In this document: positions 11,801 to 21,241 of the stretch, in pieces
Layout of the letters: every line of letters starts with the position of its first letter
Position numbering within the stretch: position 1 is the first letter of the stretch
Notes under the pieces: generated by a model
What the model saw: the letters and a program-made list of their open reading frames with translations, nothing else
What the model was told of the DNA's origin: nothing
Databases searched by the model: none
Made by a program: the position numbers and the translations under genes
Assembly (NCBI RefSeq): GCF_001949145.1
Contig: NW_019091357.1
Span: forward strand, 1,359,210-1,387,428
Source: Acanthaster planci
Taxonomy: Eukaryota > Echinodermata > Asteroidea > Valvatida > Acanthasteridae
Length of the DNA stretch: 28,219 nucleotides
Reading direction: 5' to 3'

Positions 11801-14617
11801 TCTCTGTCTGTGCTGACTCCTTGTGTTTATTGGCTCCATACACTGACTCGGGAAGGATGCAGCATCATTCTCATGAATCAAAAACTGTAAGGACGAGCAA
11901 ATGCGGGGCTTGTTGTAAAGGGAACTCTCTGGATTGACATACCTGTGGCTTGCTTGACAGTTTTATATCGGCTCGCAAAATAATCAAAGAGCTGGACATC
12001 TGTAACTTCCAGCGACAGATTGGACACATGCAACGAGAACTCAATCTGGTCACCTGACCTGTCGGGAAAGACGAGAGCTTATATTCATTCTTCAGTGTGG
12101 AACTGTTTCATTGGACATTTGAGGAGCCGGAACTCTGCAGGCACAGAAATCCTAACAGTCGCTTGATTGATAGGATGCTCCTTTGCATTTTACATTCAAA
12201 CAGTGATCAAGGGTTAGATCCAATAAATTCACTCGCTCATCCACCTCTAACCAACTGGCAATTCTGGGACACTGGCGCGGCAGCATGAATTTCAGGGTCA
12301 TTCCCCAATGCTTTCAAAATGCTGATGATATCGTCCAGAATTCTGCTTACCCACTGTGCCCATCATATTTGTATCCTCCAGCAAATGCGAAATTGAGTTT
12401 GAATTTTTTCTGTAAGGGCAAGAGAAAACCATTATTAGTATTGAACAAAAACCTGTTATTGATGAAAAGTAACACCGCCTCTCTGATAAAATCAATTGTG
12501 AATCTTTTGGCCTGGTTTTTGGTGAGTTAATTCTTTTTTGACTGTTAAACTGGAGAATTGTTCACAAAAATATTCGGGCCGTTTCAGGGCCTCAAACAAT
12601 AAGAAATAATTGTGACCAATGCAATCAGACAAGAAATCCAAAGTCCGGACTTACATAATTGGGGTCATTTGGAATCCTACGGCCATTGCACATGGTGTGA
12701 GCTTGCTTGGCATGTGGAATCTCTCCAAAATCCACAAAGCAGTAAGAGGCTGGTAAGCTGCCAGAGGAGAAACAACAGAGGGCGCCGTTACTGCAACGCT
12801 AGAGCCAGACAGTGAATGAATGCACAGAGACCTTCACAGCATCACAGATGCTCCACAACTTCATCAGAAAACCAATTTCTTGTAGTAAACCAATAATTAT
12901 GCAGCCACAAGCCACTAGATGATTAACAGTCACTGTTCAGATGTTGCCGTCTTTGCAAAACCAGGATACTGGTTTCTACAAAGGGGTGTGTCGTAAGTCA
13001 GAAGCCTCGTAAGTCCAACAACACAAAAGTCTCAATTTTCAGACTTAAGAGGCATCTGACTTTTGAGGCGTCGGATTTATGGCCTTTTTTAAAGCATTTT
13101 TCAGACTTATGAGGTGTCGGAGTTATGAGCTGACCCCTTTACAACGAACTTTACTTACGAAGTCTTCCTGTCAATAAGGAACTTGATGGAATATACAGTG
13201 TGACCCATCATCTGGAAAGCAGTTCGGATGTAGTTCTCATCCATGTGCGGTTCCAGCTAAGAGGACAAAATTAGAGGAAGCAAGCAAAATTGTTAACTGT
13301 TAGCAGACACAGCTTTGCAGGAAAACAAAATAATGTGCACAGAGGCCTGCTTGCCCACCATACACGATCACCTTACAAAGACCAGTCTGTTGGAAAAACA
13401 AACCTGTATCTTTCAATCCATGTCTGGTCTGGTCCTGTCATATCCAGTACTTGTGATCCATATACAGACAACACTTGATGCCCGTATGAACAAACCTATG
13501 AGACTTGTCTGGAGAAAGTGTTTTCTAAGTCAATGCTGTGGAGATTTCTTTTTTCGAAAATGTTTTCACTTTCTGATGGCTGTTATAGCATTTTAAGGGA
13601 AAGTTAGTGTTGTCCGTACATAAAACTCTTTCCCTTTCTGTTTTGAACCATCTTCCTCACTGCTCAATGCAAGTAATCAGAAAGAAACACAGTCATCTGG
13701 AGGTGAATTTATTGACAGCAAAATTGAGTGATCATGCAGTGATTACGTGATTGTGCAGACTGACAAATCGCATCCAACATAGGCCTACAGGATGCCGGAC
13801 AACTCAACCGTTTGCCAGCTCGACTCAGTACAACTTGACCATTGAGACAACTCGACTATTTGTCAAGTCGTCCATTAGGACAACTCGACTTTGAAAGAAA
13901 GAGAACTCGACCTGTGAGATGTCTACACATAATACAGTCATTTTCACAATTCTGGATAGGAAAATTGGTCAGTCAGATTGCAGCTACAAAAAACCTCAAA
14001 TGCTGGTCAAATGTGGTCAGTAGTGGTTAGAGATACTACAAAATTATTTTAATTTGGATGTACAGGATTGATGAAAGTGAAGACAGCACTTTTCCTGGTT
14101 CTGAATTCTGGATCGGTTGACCCAGTTTGCAATCTAAATCTTGTTCACAAATAAAAAGTAACCTCGCTAGAAATCGATTTTTCAGCCAGAACATTTATGA
14201 ATGTTGAGGATGCTGGGACGGGATAATTTTGGCATTTGCAAGTTGGATTCTCCCACCGTTAGGTGATTGCTCAAACGTCAATGTTTTCATTTGTTCCATC
14301 TAGCGTTAGGTCTACGTCTCTGTTACTGAAGTAAAAAATGAATGATAATCAGTGGGCCAATGTGGAGATGGGGCGAAGTGGTTAGGGGCGAAGTGGTTAG
14401 TGGCAACGTGGAAATGGGGCCAAGTGGTTAGTGGCAACGTGGAAATGGGGCGAAGTGACCGACACCCCGTGTGGGGCTAGGTGAGCAGGTGCGCACCGGT
14501 GACGTGAGCGTCTTCATTAAACTCGTCTACCCTAACTGTAGTTGCAAAGGTTAGGTCTTAAACACTTACATCGCCCATCCAGAGGCTTGGATTTGTACAC
14601 TGTCCATAGGCAGCCAT
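8823..14617 (-). CDS. TRNAU1AP: TRNAU1AP (SECp43), tRNA selenocysteine 1-associated protein; complete, 9 exons
   Basis: Coding exons on the minus strand, in order: 14617-14570, 13256-13159, 12757-12655, 12409-12351, 12058-11943, 10356-10200, 9699-9546, 9203-9119 and 8965-8823. Phases agree throughout, giving 320 aa (human 287). RRM1 has RNP2 LWMGDL (12-17, directly before EPHMDENYI) and RNP1-like SYCFVDF (53-59). RRM2 has RNP2 LHVSNL (112-117) and RNP1 RGYGFVRF (150-157). A Tyr/Gln-rich linker (about 195-235, with Q5) and an acidic stretch TEEEDDDPLE follow. The C-terminus LEKSEELYQALELSRWQ matches the conserved human MEQSEELYDALMDCHWQ. The protein binds tRNA-Sec and supports its modification and selenoprotein synthesis. 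Exon 7 uses a weak donor (GTGCGG). Introns hold several inverted-repeat elements and a 45-bp minisatellite. A 3' splice site at 14648 suggests an extra 5' UTR exon. Confidence 0.93.
10006..10183 (+). repeat. 45-bp minisatellite, about four copies
   Basis: The unit contains GACTCCACCGATCAGCACTG and AGTGGATGTCCAGAGGG. Copies begin near 10006 (diverged), 10049, 10094 and 10139, the middle two identical. The array lies in TRNAU1AP intron 6 and ends 16 bases from that intron's 5' splice site. Because 45 is divisible by three, several frames stay open and give spurious 15-residue protein repeats on both strands. Confidence 0.95.
11019..11096. repeat. Short inverted repeat pair in TRNAU1AP intron 5
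   Basis: TGGTTACCAGC (11019-11029) is exactly inverted as GCTGGTAACCA (11086-11096), with 56 bases between. It could be the ends of a tiny non-autonomous transposon or a chance hairpin. No target-site duplication was found. Confidence 0.5.
12980..13140. mobile_element. MITE-like inverted-repeat element, ~161 bp
   Basis: The ends AAAGGGGT and ACCCCTTT are inverted. The similarity extends about 34 bases inward at roughly 25 matches: the left arm has CGTAAGTCAGAAGCCTCGTA and the right arm, inverted, has TAACTCCGACACCTCATA. Further degenerate copies of the CTTATGAGG word fill the middle. If the element starts at 12982, the flanks CTACAA and TTACAA are a possible imperfect target duplication. It sits in TRNAU1AP intron 2, 19 bases from exon 2. 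Confidence 0.7.
13795..13915 (+). repeat. Degenerate repeat of an ACAACTCGAC word
   Basis: ACAACTCGACT occurs at about 13848 and 13879, with weaker copies near 13799, 13830 and 13903 and an inverted CAAGTCGTCC between. The pattern is a decayed tandem or nested repeat inside TRNAU1AP intron 1. Confidence 0.5.
14361..14458 (+). repeat. 31-bp tandem repeat, about three copies
   Basis: The unit includes CGTGGAAATGGGGCGAAGTG and GTTAGTGGCA. The first copy carries an internal 15-bp duplication of GGGGCGAAGTGGTTA. It lies in TRNAU1AP intron 1, about 110 bp downstream of the exon 1 donor. Confidence 0.9.
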
Positions 14618-14978
14618 TACCAGCTTAAGATTTTTGTAAATAACTGTCTAAGAAGAAAGATGAGAAGTATTTATTACACAAAACCTTGCTAGCAAGTTGC
14701 GTGGACCATTACCAGAGGCTACGCGGCATGCGCTGCTCACAAACAAAATAAGTAAAACGCCCCCAACGTCAACTTCGAAATTTTTAGACTCATTTAATAT
14801 TATTGTAATAAAGGTGTGAATTTTTTTTCTATAAAAGTACAATATGTATGTCTATTTAATTTGTTGTAATATATTATAAATATTTATACTGTATGTAATG
14901 CCTTTGCAGAACAATTATAGATTTTTTTTCCGTTCGTTGTGTTTAGAACCACCGTGACTCTCCAGAAATAAATTTAAG
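14618..14978. promoter_or_regulatory. Presumed bidirectional promoter TRNAU1AP / PAK1IP1
   Basis: Only 361 bp separate the two start codons, which point away from each other. A TATAAAAG (14830-14837, plus strand) and a NRF1-like GCGGCATGCGCT (about 14722-14733) are present. Just beyond the right edge are a YY1-type AAGATGGC overlapping the PAK1IP1 ATG and a CACGTG E-box (14990-14995). A minus-strand 3' splice site at 14648-14649 implies that TRNAU1AP transcription starts further upstream. Sharing of the promoter is inferred from spacing. Confidence 0.6.
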
Positions 14979-14983
14979 ATGGC
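14976..14983 (+). promoter_or_regulatory. PAK1IP1: YY1-like AAGATGGC overlapping PAK1IP1 start codon
   Basis: AAGATGGCTGCGCCC covers the first ATG. YY1 sites just downstream of transcription starts, often over the start codon, are common in housekeeping genes. A binding role is inference. Confidence 0.45.
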
Positions 14984-17900
14984 TGCGCCCACGTGCATGG
15001 AACTTTATGCGGGTTGTTACGAAAGAACAACCCTTGGTTATGTGGTTAACGAAAACGTAAACGAGGTATAATTTATTTACAACGCAGATCAGGAGAAGCA
15101 TTTTAGTATAGCTTATTTTGAATTATCTCTTGGCAATGTCATGCATGTTGGCAGGCAGGGCTTGCGTTGCGCCACCTGACGTGATGTGTACATCATGTGT
15201 GCACGCTCGACTGGCGGTTATCATGACGTTGCGCGGTGCGCGAGCACAGTGTGATGAGCGTATCTGTAGGCCCTATCTGTATCTGTTTGCTAGTAATGTA
15301 CAATGATGTGCCAATGACATGCCAAAGCAAACCCCTACCCCGAACTGTCCTGACTGTGGGATCCAACCCACTCCCAGAGCAGGGCAGGCGTTGGAATCCA
15401 CAGTTCTGGGGTAGCAAACCCCATATCATGCTATAGTAAAGGTAGTTGTGAATGATAAAATCATTGGAGAGTCTACAACATTTTAAAAGTATTTTTTGAC
15501 AGAATTGGAAATGATATTCAGTATGTTCAGCATGATCAGCCTCCACCGGTCATGCTATTTAGCATCAACAAGCATCAACACATAGCGTCAACAAAGTGTC
15601 AACAACTTGAAAATATCCTTTTAGAATTTAAAAGTAATTTTATCTAAATTTAGAGACTTTAAAACCTGCCAATGTGTAAAAGAAACACCGAATTCGCTCC
15701 CAGATTCAGGCACAAAAACCAAACTTTTTTGTGATGTATGGAGGCCACCATCTTTCTTTACTCTACTGTCCACGCGAATACAAGATGGCGGCCGGTCAGG
15801 CTGCATGAGCAGGCCCGAATTTGCTGCTCAGATTTCCATCTTCAAATATTATTTTCGATAATATGATACGTTGAATATGATATGTAGGATCCTTACTAAT
15901 ATTGTAAATATAGAATATTTGTATAAAAATGCTTGAACATTTAGTTGACGCTTGTTGACGCTAAATAGCATGACCCGCCTTCAGTGGTCTCAGATTCAAA
16001 TCATTTTGTAACATTTTGATAGGCCGAAGTACACTAAATGACAGACTGGTCTTCACTTGGATCATGTGATACATGAGCAGACTGTGAAGTATGTAGACAT
16101 GTTTACACTCTTCATTTAGGCCAAGTTTGTTATTAAGGCCAAGTTCACTGACAACTCCCACATTGGCTATGTGAAGACGCTGGCTGCTAGTGAATCATTT
16201 CTGGCAACTGGGAGTACAGATGAAACCATCCATCTTTACAATCTGGTGACCAACAGAGAGCTTGGAACATTGCTTCAACATAATGGTAACAAGAAAATCC
16301 CTCCCCCCAGCCATTATCAGCTTACTGAAAGAACCTTATGCAGTAATTGATTTTTTTGTCAGAACATTGGTCAGTGCATTTTACATCTTGATCCTGTTAG
16401 GGTCCTAGTGGACTGGGGATGTTTTGTGGAAACTTTTGACTGAATGACAAACAGCGTTTTGAAAGGGAGCAGAAGCATTGGAGGGATGCTGAACTCTTCA
16501 AGACAAAAGTTGCAACTTTTACAGTTTGAGTCGGATTTCCCTATATTTCTCTTTTTGTTTCAGGCTCAATTACAAGCATATGTTTCCATGGCGACAGTCA
16601 CATGATTAGCGGCAGTGCTGATGGAACTATTGGTATTTGGCACACTGCATCCTGGGAACTCATGAAAAGCTTACGAGCTCATAAGTAAGTATGGCATGCC
16701 ATGATTCTTTGTAGAAGTAGACATAGAAAATCAGTCTGCATTTAAAAAAAAATTGATGTGCAGCAAAAGAGATCAAAAATCAGCGAGAGGTTTGAATATT
16801 TATTTTATGTAATCCATACCTAAGCACTAATAGTATCAAGCAAGAAAATGAGGAGCAGAATTAGATCTGAATTTTGTCCAATTTATCCAAATCAATTGCT
16901 AAATGATTGATGATTTTCTTTTTTCAGGGGCGGAGTCAACTCTGTGGCCATTCATCCATCTGGGAAGCTGGCTCTAACAGCTGGGCAGGACAAGTCACTT
17001 CGAACCTGGAACCTAGTCAAGGGAAGGGTGGCGTACACCACCAACATCAAACAGGGTGAGATAAAGAGACAGAGTGACAGAAACATGAACAGTTAAGCTG
17101 GTTCTGAGGGCTAGACGGAACGATTGACCAAGGACTTAAACATGGGAGGGGTAAAGACTGGAGGGGTGGGGAGGACCATTAAGATGCACCAATACCAATA
17201 GATACTGCTCTGTCAGCCAGACTGTGACATAACCAAACAGACAAATAGCCGGGTAACTATTGCTTGAACTGTATGTTTTTCATTACTTCCTTAGTGGCCG
17301 ACTTCGTGTCATGGTCACCCGACGGTGAACTCTACATAGTTGTCGGCGACAGCATCATCAACGTATACACAATTACCACGGCAACCATTACCAGCTCAAT
17401 AGACTGTCAAAGGAAAATTCTTGCTGTTTCCTTCGTAACAGTAGGTATCACATTGAAGGTCATCCATGTTGCTGCTGCATGACATGAATGACCAAGTTAG
17501 AAATCCTGCCCCGGTTGAAATCACCTCACTGCAATCACCAGCAGATAGCTGCAAAATTGTGAACAGTCTCAAGCCTAAGACTCAACTCTCAATTGGTCTT
17601 TTGTGACTCCTTTCCTTTTCAAGATTTCTGAGCAATTTGACTGACTGTAGTTTGGGAGTAATTTTCTTTTATTAATCAGAATTGTTAAAATTGTTTGTTT
17701 AAGAATCGTATTCTGGCAGTTGGAGGAGAAGGTGGAAACATTCAACTCTTTGAGCTCTCTGAGGGAAAATCCACCTGCCGATGTGACTTCAAGGCTCACG
17801 AAAACAGGTCGGGACTGCTTAGAAATACACACCCCTGTAAATGTGATTATCAGAGCCAACAAAACCCTGATTCATCAATTCTACAGAAAAAATGGCCCTG

Positions 17901-19013
17901 AGCAAGATATTTCACCACGATTGATTCTCCACACTCTTCTCTTCCTACCTTCCATCGTCATTACTGTTGAGCTTCATCACTGAACACCGAGTGTGTGTGT
18001 GGTTTTTTCCAGAGTAAAAGGAATTCAGTGCACATCAGACCGCAGCAGTCAACCGGAGGAGAACTGCAGGTGGTTAGTGACAGTCTCCAGCGACAGCCAT
18101 CTCAAGATTTGGTCTGTTAATGTTGAAACAGTAAGCACGCTTCAGTTTTCCTTAAACTTACCACACAAATTCAACCAGACTCCAGCAGCAGCTACCGAGC
18201 AAATCTGCTAAATCTGAAAAAAGTGGCCGCTTTGGGGACTTTCTTAGTGTGTGCCTGGCCAAATATAGTTTGAAGGCCAGTTAAACTAAACTGAGAAAGA
18301 AGTAGAAATCTTGAGTGTCAGTTGAAGGATTTTGTAGGGGTAGATAAAAGACTTTTACAGTATTGTCGTTTGATCTTGCAACACCTTAGCTAGATGAGCC
18401 AACTCTACTTGCTGACGTGAACACCACAGCAAGATTAACTTGCGTTGGGGTCAGGCCAGTCCTGAGCCAGTCAGCAGACAGCCCAGTTGGAAAGCCAGGA
18501 GTCCCAATGACGGACAAGTCAAGGGAGAGTTTGGAAGAAGACAGCACCCTCACCAAACGGAAAAACACTGGTGCAGAGCAAGGTGGGTCACGTTGTTCTG
18601 AAAGGTGGACTCGGACAAAAACAGGAACATCCAAGGAGTGGAATCTCTCAGTTATGGATGTATGCCTCTCAAATTGCCTTCATGGTAGATCCAACTCTTA
18701 CAGCAGTCCCTTCTCCATTTGAATTCTCACCCAGAGTTGTTGCTCAAACAATGCTGACGATACATTTGCAGACATTTTTGTCAAGTACATGCTCAAATTA
18801 CATAATTTGCTCCCCTAAGGATTTGTGTTTTAGAAATATCATTCTCTTGTTACTCTTAGTGCAGGTATCAAAGCTCAAAAGTTCTGCAAACATTCCTGTC
18901 AAAGCGAGCTCGCATTTCCATCATTTCACAGACTGAACTGAAGCTTTCTCCTTCTCAATCTCTTCACAGATTCAAGGAAGAAGAAATTCAAGGCCAGAAA
19001 ACAGAGACCTTGA
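14979..19013 (+). CDS. PAK1IP1: PAK1IP1, WD40 ribosome-biogenesis / PAK1-interacting protein; complete, 9 exons
   Basis: Exons 14979-15065, 16120-16285, 16564-16684, 16928-17055, 17295-17440, 17704-17807, 18013-18130, 18390-18582 and 18970-19013 join with matching phases to 368 aa (human 392). The N-terminus MELYAGCYERTTLGYVV equals human MELVAGCYE at residue 7. The upstream ATG at 14979 has the stronger context (A at -3, G at +4), while the human-like start would be 14997. WD40 signatures in order: ATGSTDETIHLYN, ISGSADGTIGIWHTASWE, LTAGQDKSLRTWNLVKGR, VGGEGGNIQLFE with FKAHENRVKG, and VSSDSHLKIWSV. VNTTARLTCVGV marks the post-propeller region, followed by a charged tail ending RKKKFKARKQRP. 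The family (yeast Mak11) acts in the nucleolus in 60S subunit assembly and binds the PAK1 N-terminus. Exon 2 has a duplicated acceptor region. Confidence 0.94.
15327..15422. mobile_element. 78-bp MITE with 9-bp target-site duplication
   Basis: GCAAACCCC at 15327-15335 is repeated exactly at 15414-15422 and encloses 15336-15413. That segment starts TACCCCGAACTGT and ends, inverted, TACCCCAGAACTGT, with further inverted pairing of GGATCCAAC and GGATTCCAAC. The left arm has a 9-base internal insertion. A 9-10 bp duplication is typical of Mutator-like elements. It lies in PAK1IP1 intron 1. Confidence 0.8.
15548..15975. mobile_element. 428-bp MITE with ~32-bp terminal inverted repeats
   Basis: 15548-15579 and the inverse of 15944-15975 agree at 30 of 32 positions and begin GGTCATGCTATTTAGC. 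Each end contains two copies of AGCRTCAACA, and the left side has two more inside. Flanks AGCCTCCA and CGCCTTCA may be a decayed 8-bp target duplication. Inside is a YY1-type CAAGATGGCGGCC (15781) facing an inverted GGCCACCATCTT. There is no transposase ORF, and the element is in PAK1IP1 intron 1. Confidence 0.8.
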
Positions 19014-19154
19014 GTGGACAATTTGGAAGTGTTGAATAACAAACCATGAACACTTTTTGCAAATTTTTCTTGTACCCTGTCTAAATGAAAACCCAGCATT
19101 CTAAAGACACCCAGTACCACTTTGGCCATACTTAGTAAACCATTAATGTTCACC

Positions 19155-19160
19155 AATAAA
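19155..19160 (+). promoter_or_regulatory. PAK1IP1: Probable polyadenylation signal of PAK1IP1
   Basis: AATAAA stands 142 bases after the stop codon. Two more copies at 19766-19771 and 19775-19780 could end a longer 3' UTR. Confidence 0.55.
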
Positions 19161-19789
19161 AAAATTAATTTCAAAGTAGGACTTGAAGCCCTGCATTTTA
19201 ATCGTAGCTTGTTGCTGTGAGCCCCGAGCGGGACCAAGAGAGGGCGCAGTTTTCCTAGCAACAAAGGCTCCAATGGTCAGAACTGGACTTCGTTCACAAC
19301 GAACTGGACTTGGTTCACAAATGAATATGAAATGCACATGCTACGGTCACATCATCTACCAACGAAATTAACATTCCTGACCGACATGGCTCTGTAAAAC
19401 CGATGAGGGGGTGCTTCTGCTCAAGGAGGATTGTCCTGAATTATTCAAATCATGGAAAATTCCTGTTGGAATTTTTTAAGACATGAGGCAGCTTGGGTGA
19501 AAGTGCTTCAGCCTATCACAAATTTTTTTGTAAAGATAATTATTTCTGTTTTCCATTTCAACAGCAATCTCAGACTCAAATCAGTAATCATTCGAAATAG
19601 CAAGCTTGTAATTTTAACTGTCTTTTGATCGTATTTATCAATATTTGTAAAAGCTTCACAATAACAATCTTTCCTTATATTTCCTGATGAGACATTTCTG
19701 CCATTGCAGTCAAGTGGCAATACCTGGTTAATATTTTTGTTGTAAGGAATGCAGTGTGTGTGTAAAATAAATGAAATAAATGGAGACGA

Positions 19790-21160
19790 GTGAATGCGAT
19801 CTGAAGAAAGTGGAACTGTAGAAGTTCATTAATTTCCTGTTCTTTTAACATATTTGGTGATGAATTAAATTGCTTGTTTCTGTATCCACGTTGTATATAT
19901 ACTCTAGTTTGAAATATATGATTTTTGGGGGGAGGGGGGTTGGAGAAGGTTGTATTGTTTTCTGTATCTGAAAGGGTCTGGCAACTGTTTGTTTCTTGAT
20001 TTTATCTTGATTTTATTTTGATCAGCCTTATTGCAGATACCGCATGGGTGATTTTGCACAATGGTAGAAAGGCATTGTGGGAAGTAAAAAGGAGGAAATG
20101 TCATAGTAGGCCTCACCTGTTCATTTACCTTTGCGTAAAGAGGGACACCTGTTGAAAATCCCTGGGTTGTCCCCACGCTGTTGCAGAAACTTGTATTTCT
20201 TCCACTTTATCTGTAAAGTAATTGAAAACGTTCGGCGTGTTATGAGACGGGTTTGGGAAACAGAGCTTAGTATTGAACGAAAGAGGGCGCTGTTTCCGAA
20301 AACAAAAGCTTGGACCTGATCCTCCATCGTGTCGTTTATCGTTTTCTCGCGGGCCTTCCTTCCTCCGTGGCTCCACAGGATGTTAAGAATGTATTTGCGC
20401 AAGATTACGAGAATCTATATGTACTGCTGGGTTTTCTGACATGCCTTTAGACTGAAAGTGGTGAGTTATATTATGAAAGCAGCTTTGGCTTGTGTTTACT
20501 ATATACAAAGTTGACAAAATGACCACAGTCGCTAGGCACAGCCTGACACCAGCAGCACGATTATGACACGTATGAATACTGTATCGGCCTAGGCCTACAT
20601 CGTGTTGGGAGCATACTAAACCGTAAAGTAAGCCTACATCATCTGATCCTCGTGATATTACATATAAATGATTAAGGCTACATGATTTTAGTACTTGCCT
20701 AAGTGAGTCTAGCTACGTTGTTGTATGCAGTCATATGACTGTTTTTTTTTAGTGTTAGCAGACGTGGACACGTATTTATCATATCAGTAGGCCTATGCAC
20801 ATTCCCAGCCATGTGCCAGATGGCAGATATTGTCATACTACATAATTATGATGATACTTGATAGCCTCATTATCATATTGGTAAGTATATAGTTGTAAAC
20901 CCTTGCTAACATGATTAGATCAGTGTTAGATGTTGCTAGTTTGCAATTTCGATTGGATAAAGTTTTGGGCCAAAAACTATAGTTGAAAAGCAAAGAATAG
21001 CCATGATGGCCATTGTTTTAGAAGGCATCCCAGGGTCAGGGATGCTTTCTATCTGTTTCCAGAAGTACTATTATTTTAGCCTTTTATTCCAACATGCACA
21101 TGTACGGTACAAGATGCCAAGTGTATCATGGTGTAAACATACACTTTTTCCAATTGACAG
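19790..21160. other. Intergenic stretch between PAK1IP1 and the sulfotransferase gene
   Basis: No open frame with recognisable protein similarity was found. The stretch holds an AGAGGGCGC word (20282-20290), two TAGGCCTA palindromes (20590, 20788) and AT-rich DNA. A perfect splice-donor word GTAAGTAT at 20881 could end an untranslated first exon of the sulfotransferase gene; this is speculative. Confidence 0.5.
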
Positions 21161-21164
21161 AGAA

Positions 21165-21173
21165 ATGACGTAA
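21165..21173 (+). other. Minimal upstream ORF (ATG ACG TAA)
   Basis: A three-codon uORF sits 68 bases before the sulfotransferase ATG, just after a good 3' splice site (…TTTTTCCAATTGACAG, ending 21160). If that splice site is used, the uORF is the first AUG in the last 5' leader exon and may dampen translation. Confidence 0.35.
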
Positions 21174-21241
21174 AACCTTGGTTCCAGACTGTGACCATTG
21201 ACCACCGATCGACCCACCAAAGCATCGCTGACTTATTCACT

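Noticed and set aside
11509-11881. Overlapping minus-strand open frames in TRNAU1AP intron 5, one with IVIGDLNFD resembling a retroelement endonuclease motif
   Set aside because: No further endonuclease or reverse transcriptase motifs follow, and the segment is too short; it is probably chance.
21191-21241. Longer sulfotransferase starting at GTG 21191
   Set aside because: GTG starts are not normal in nuclear genes, and the ATG at 21242 gives a standard type II N-terminus.
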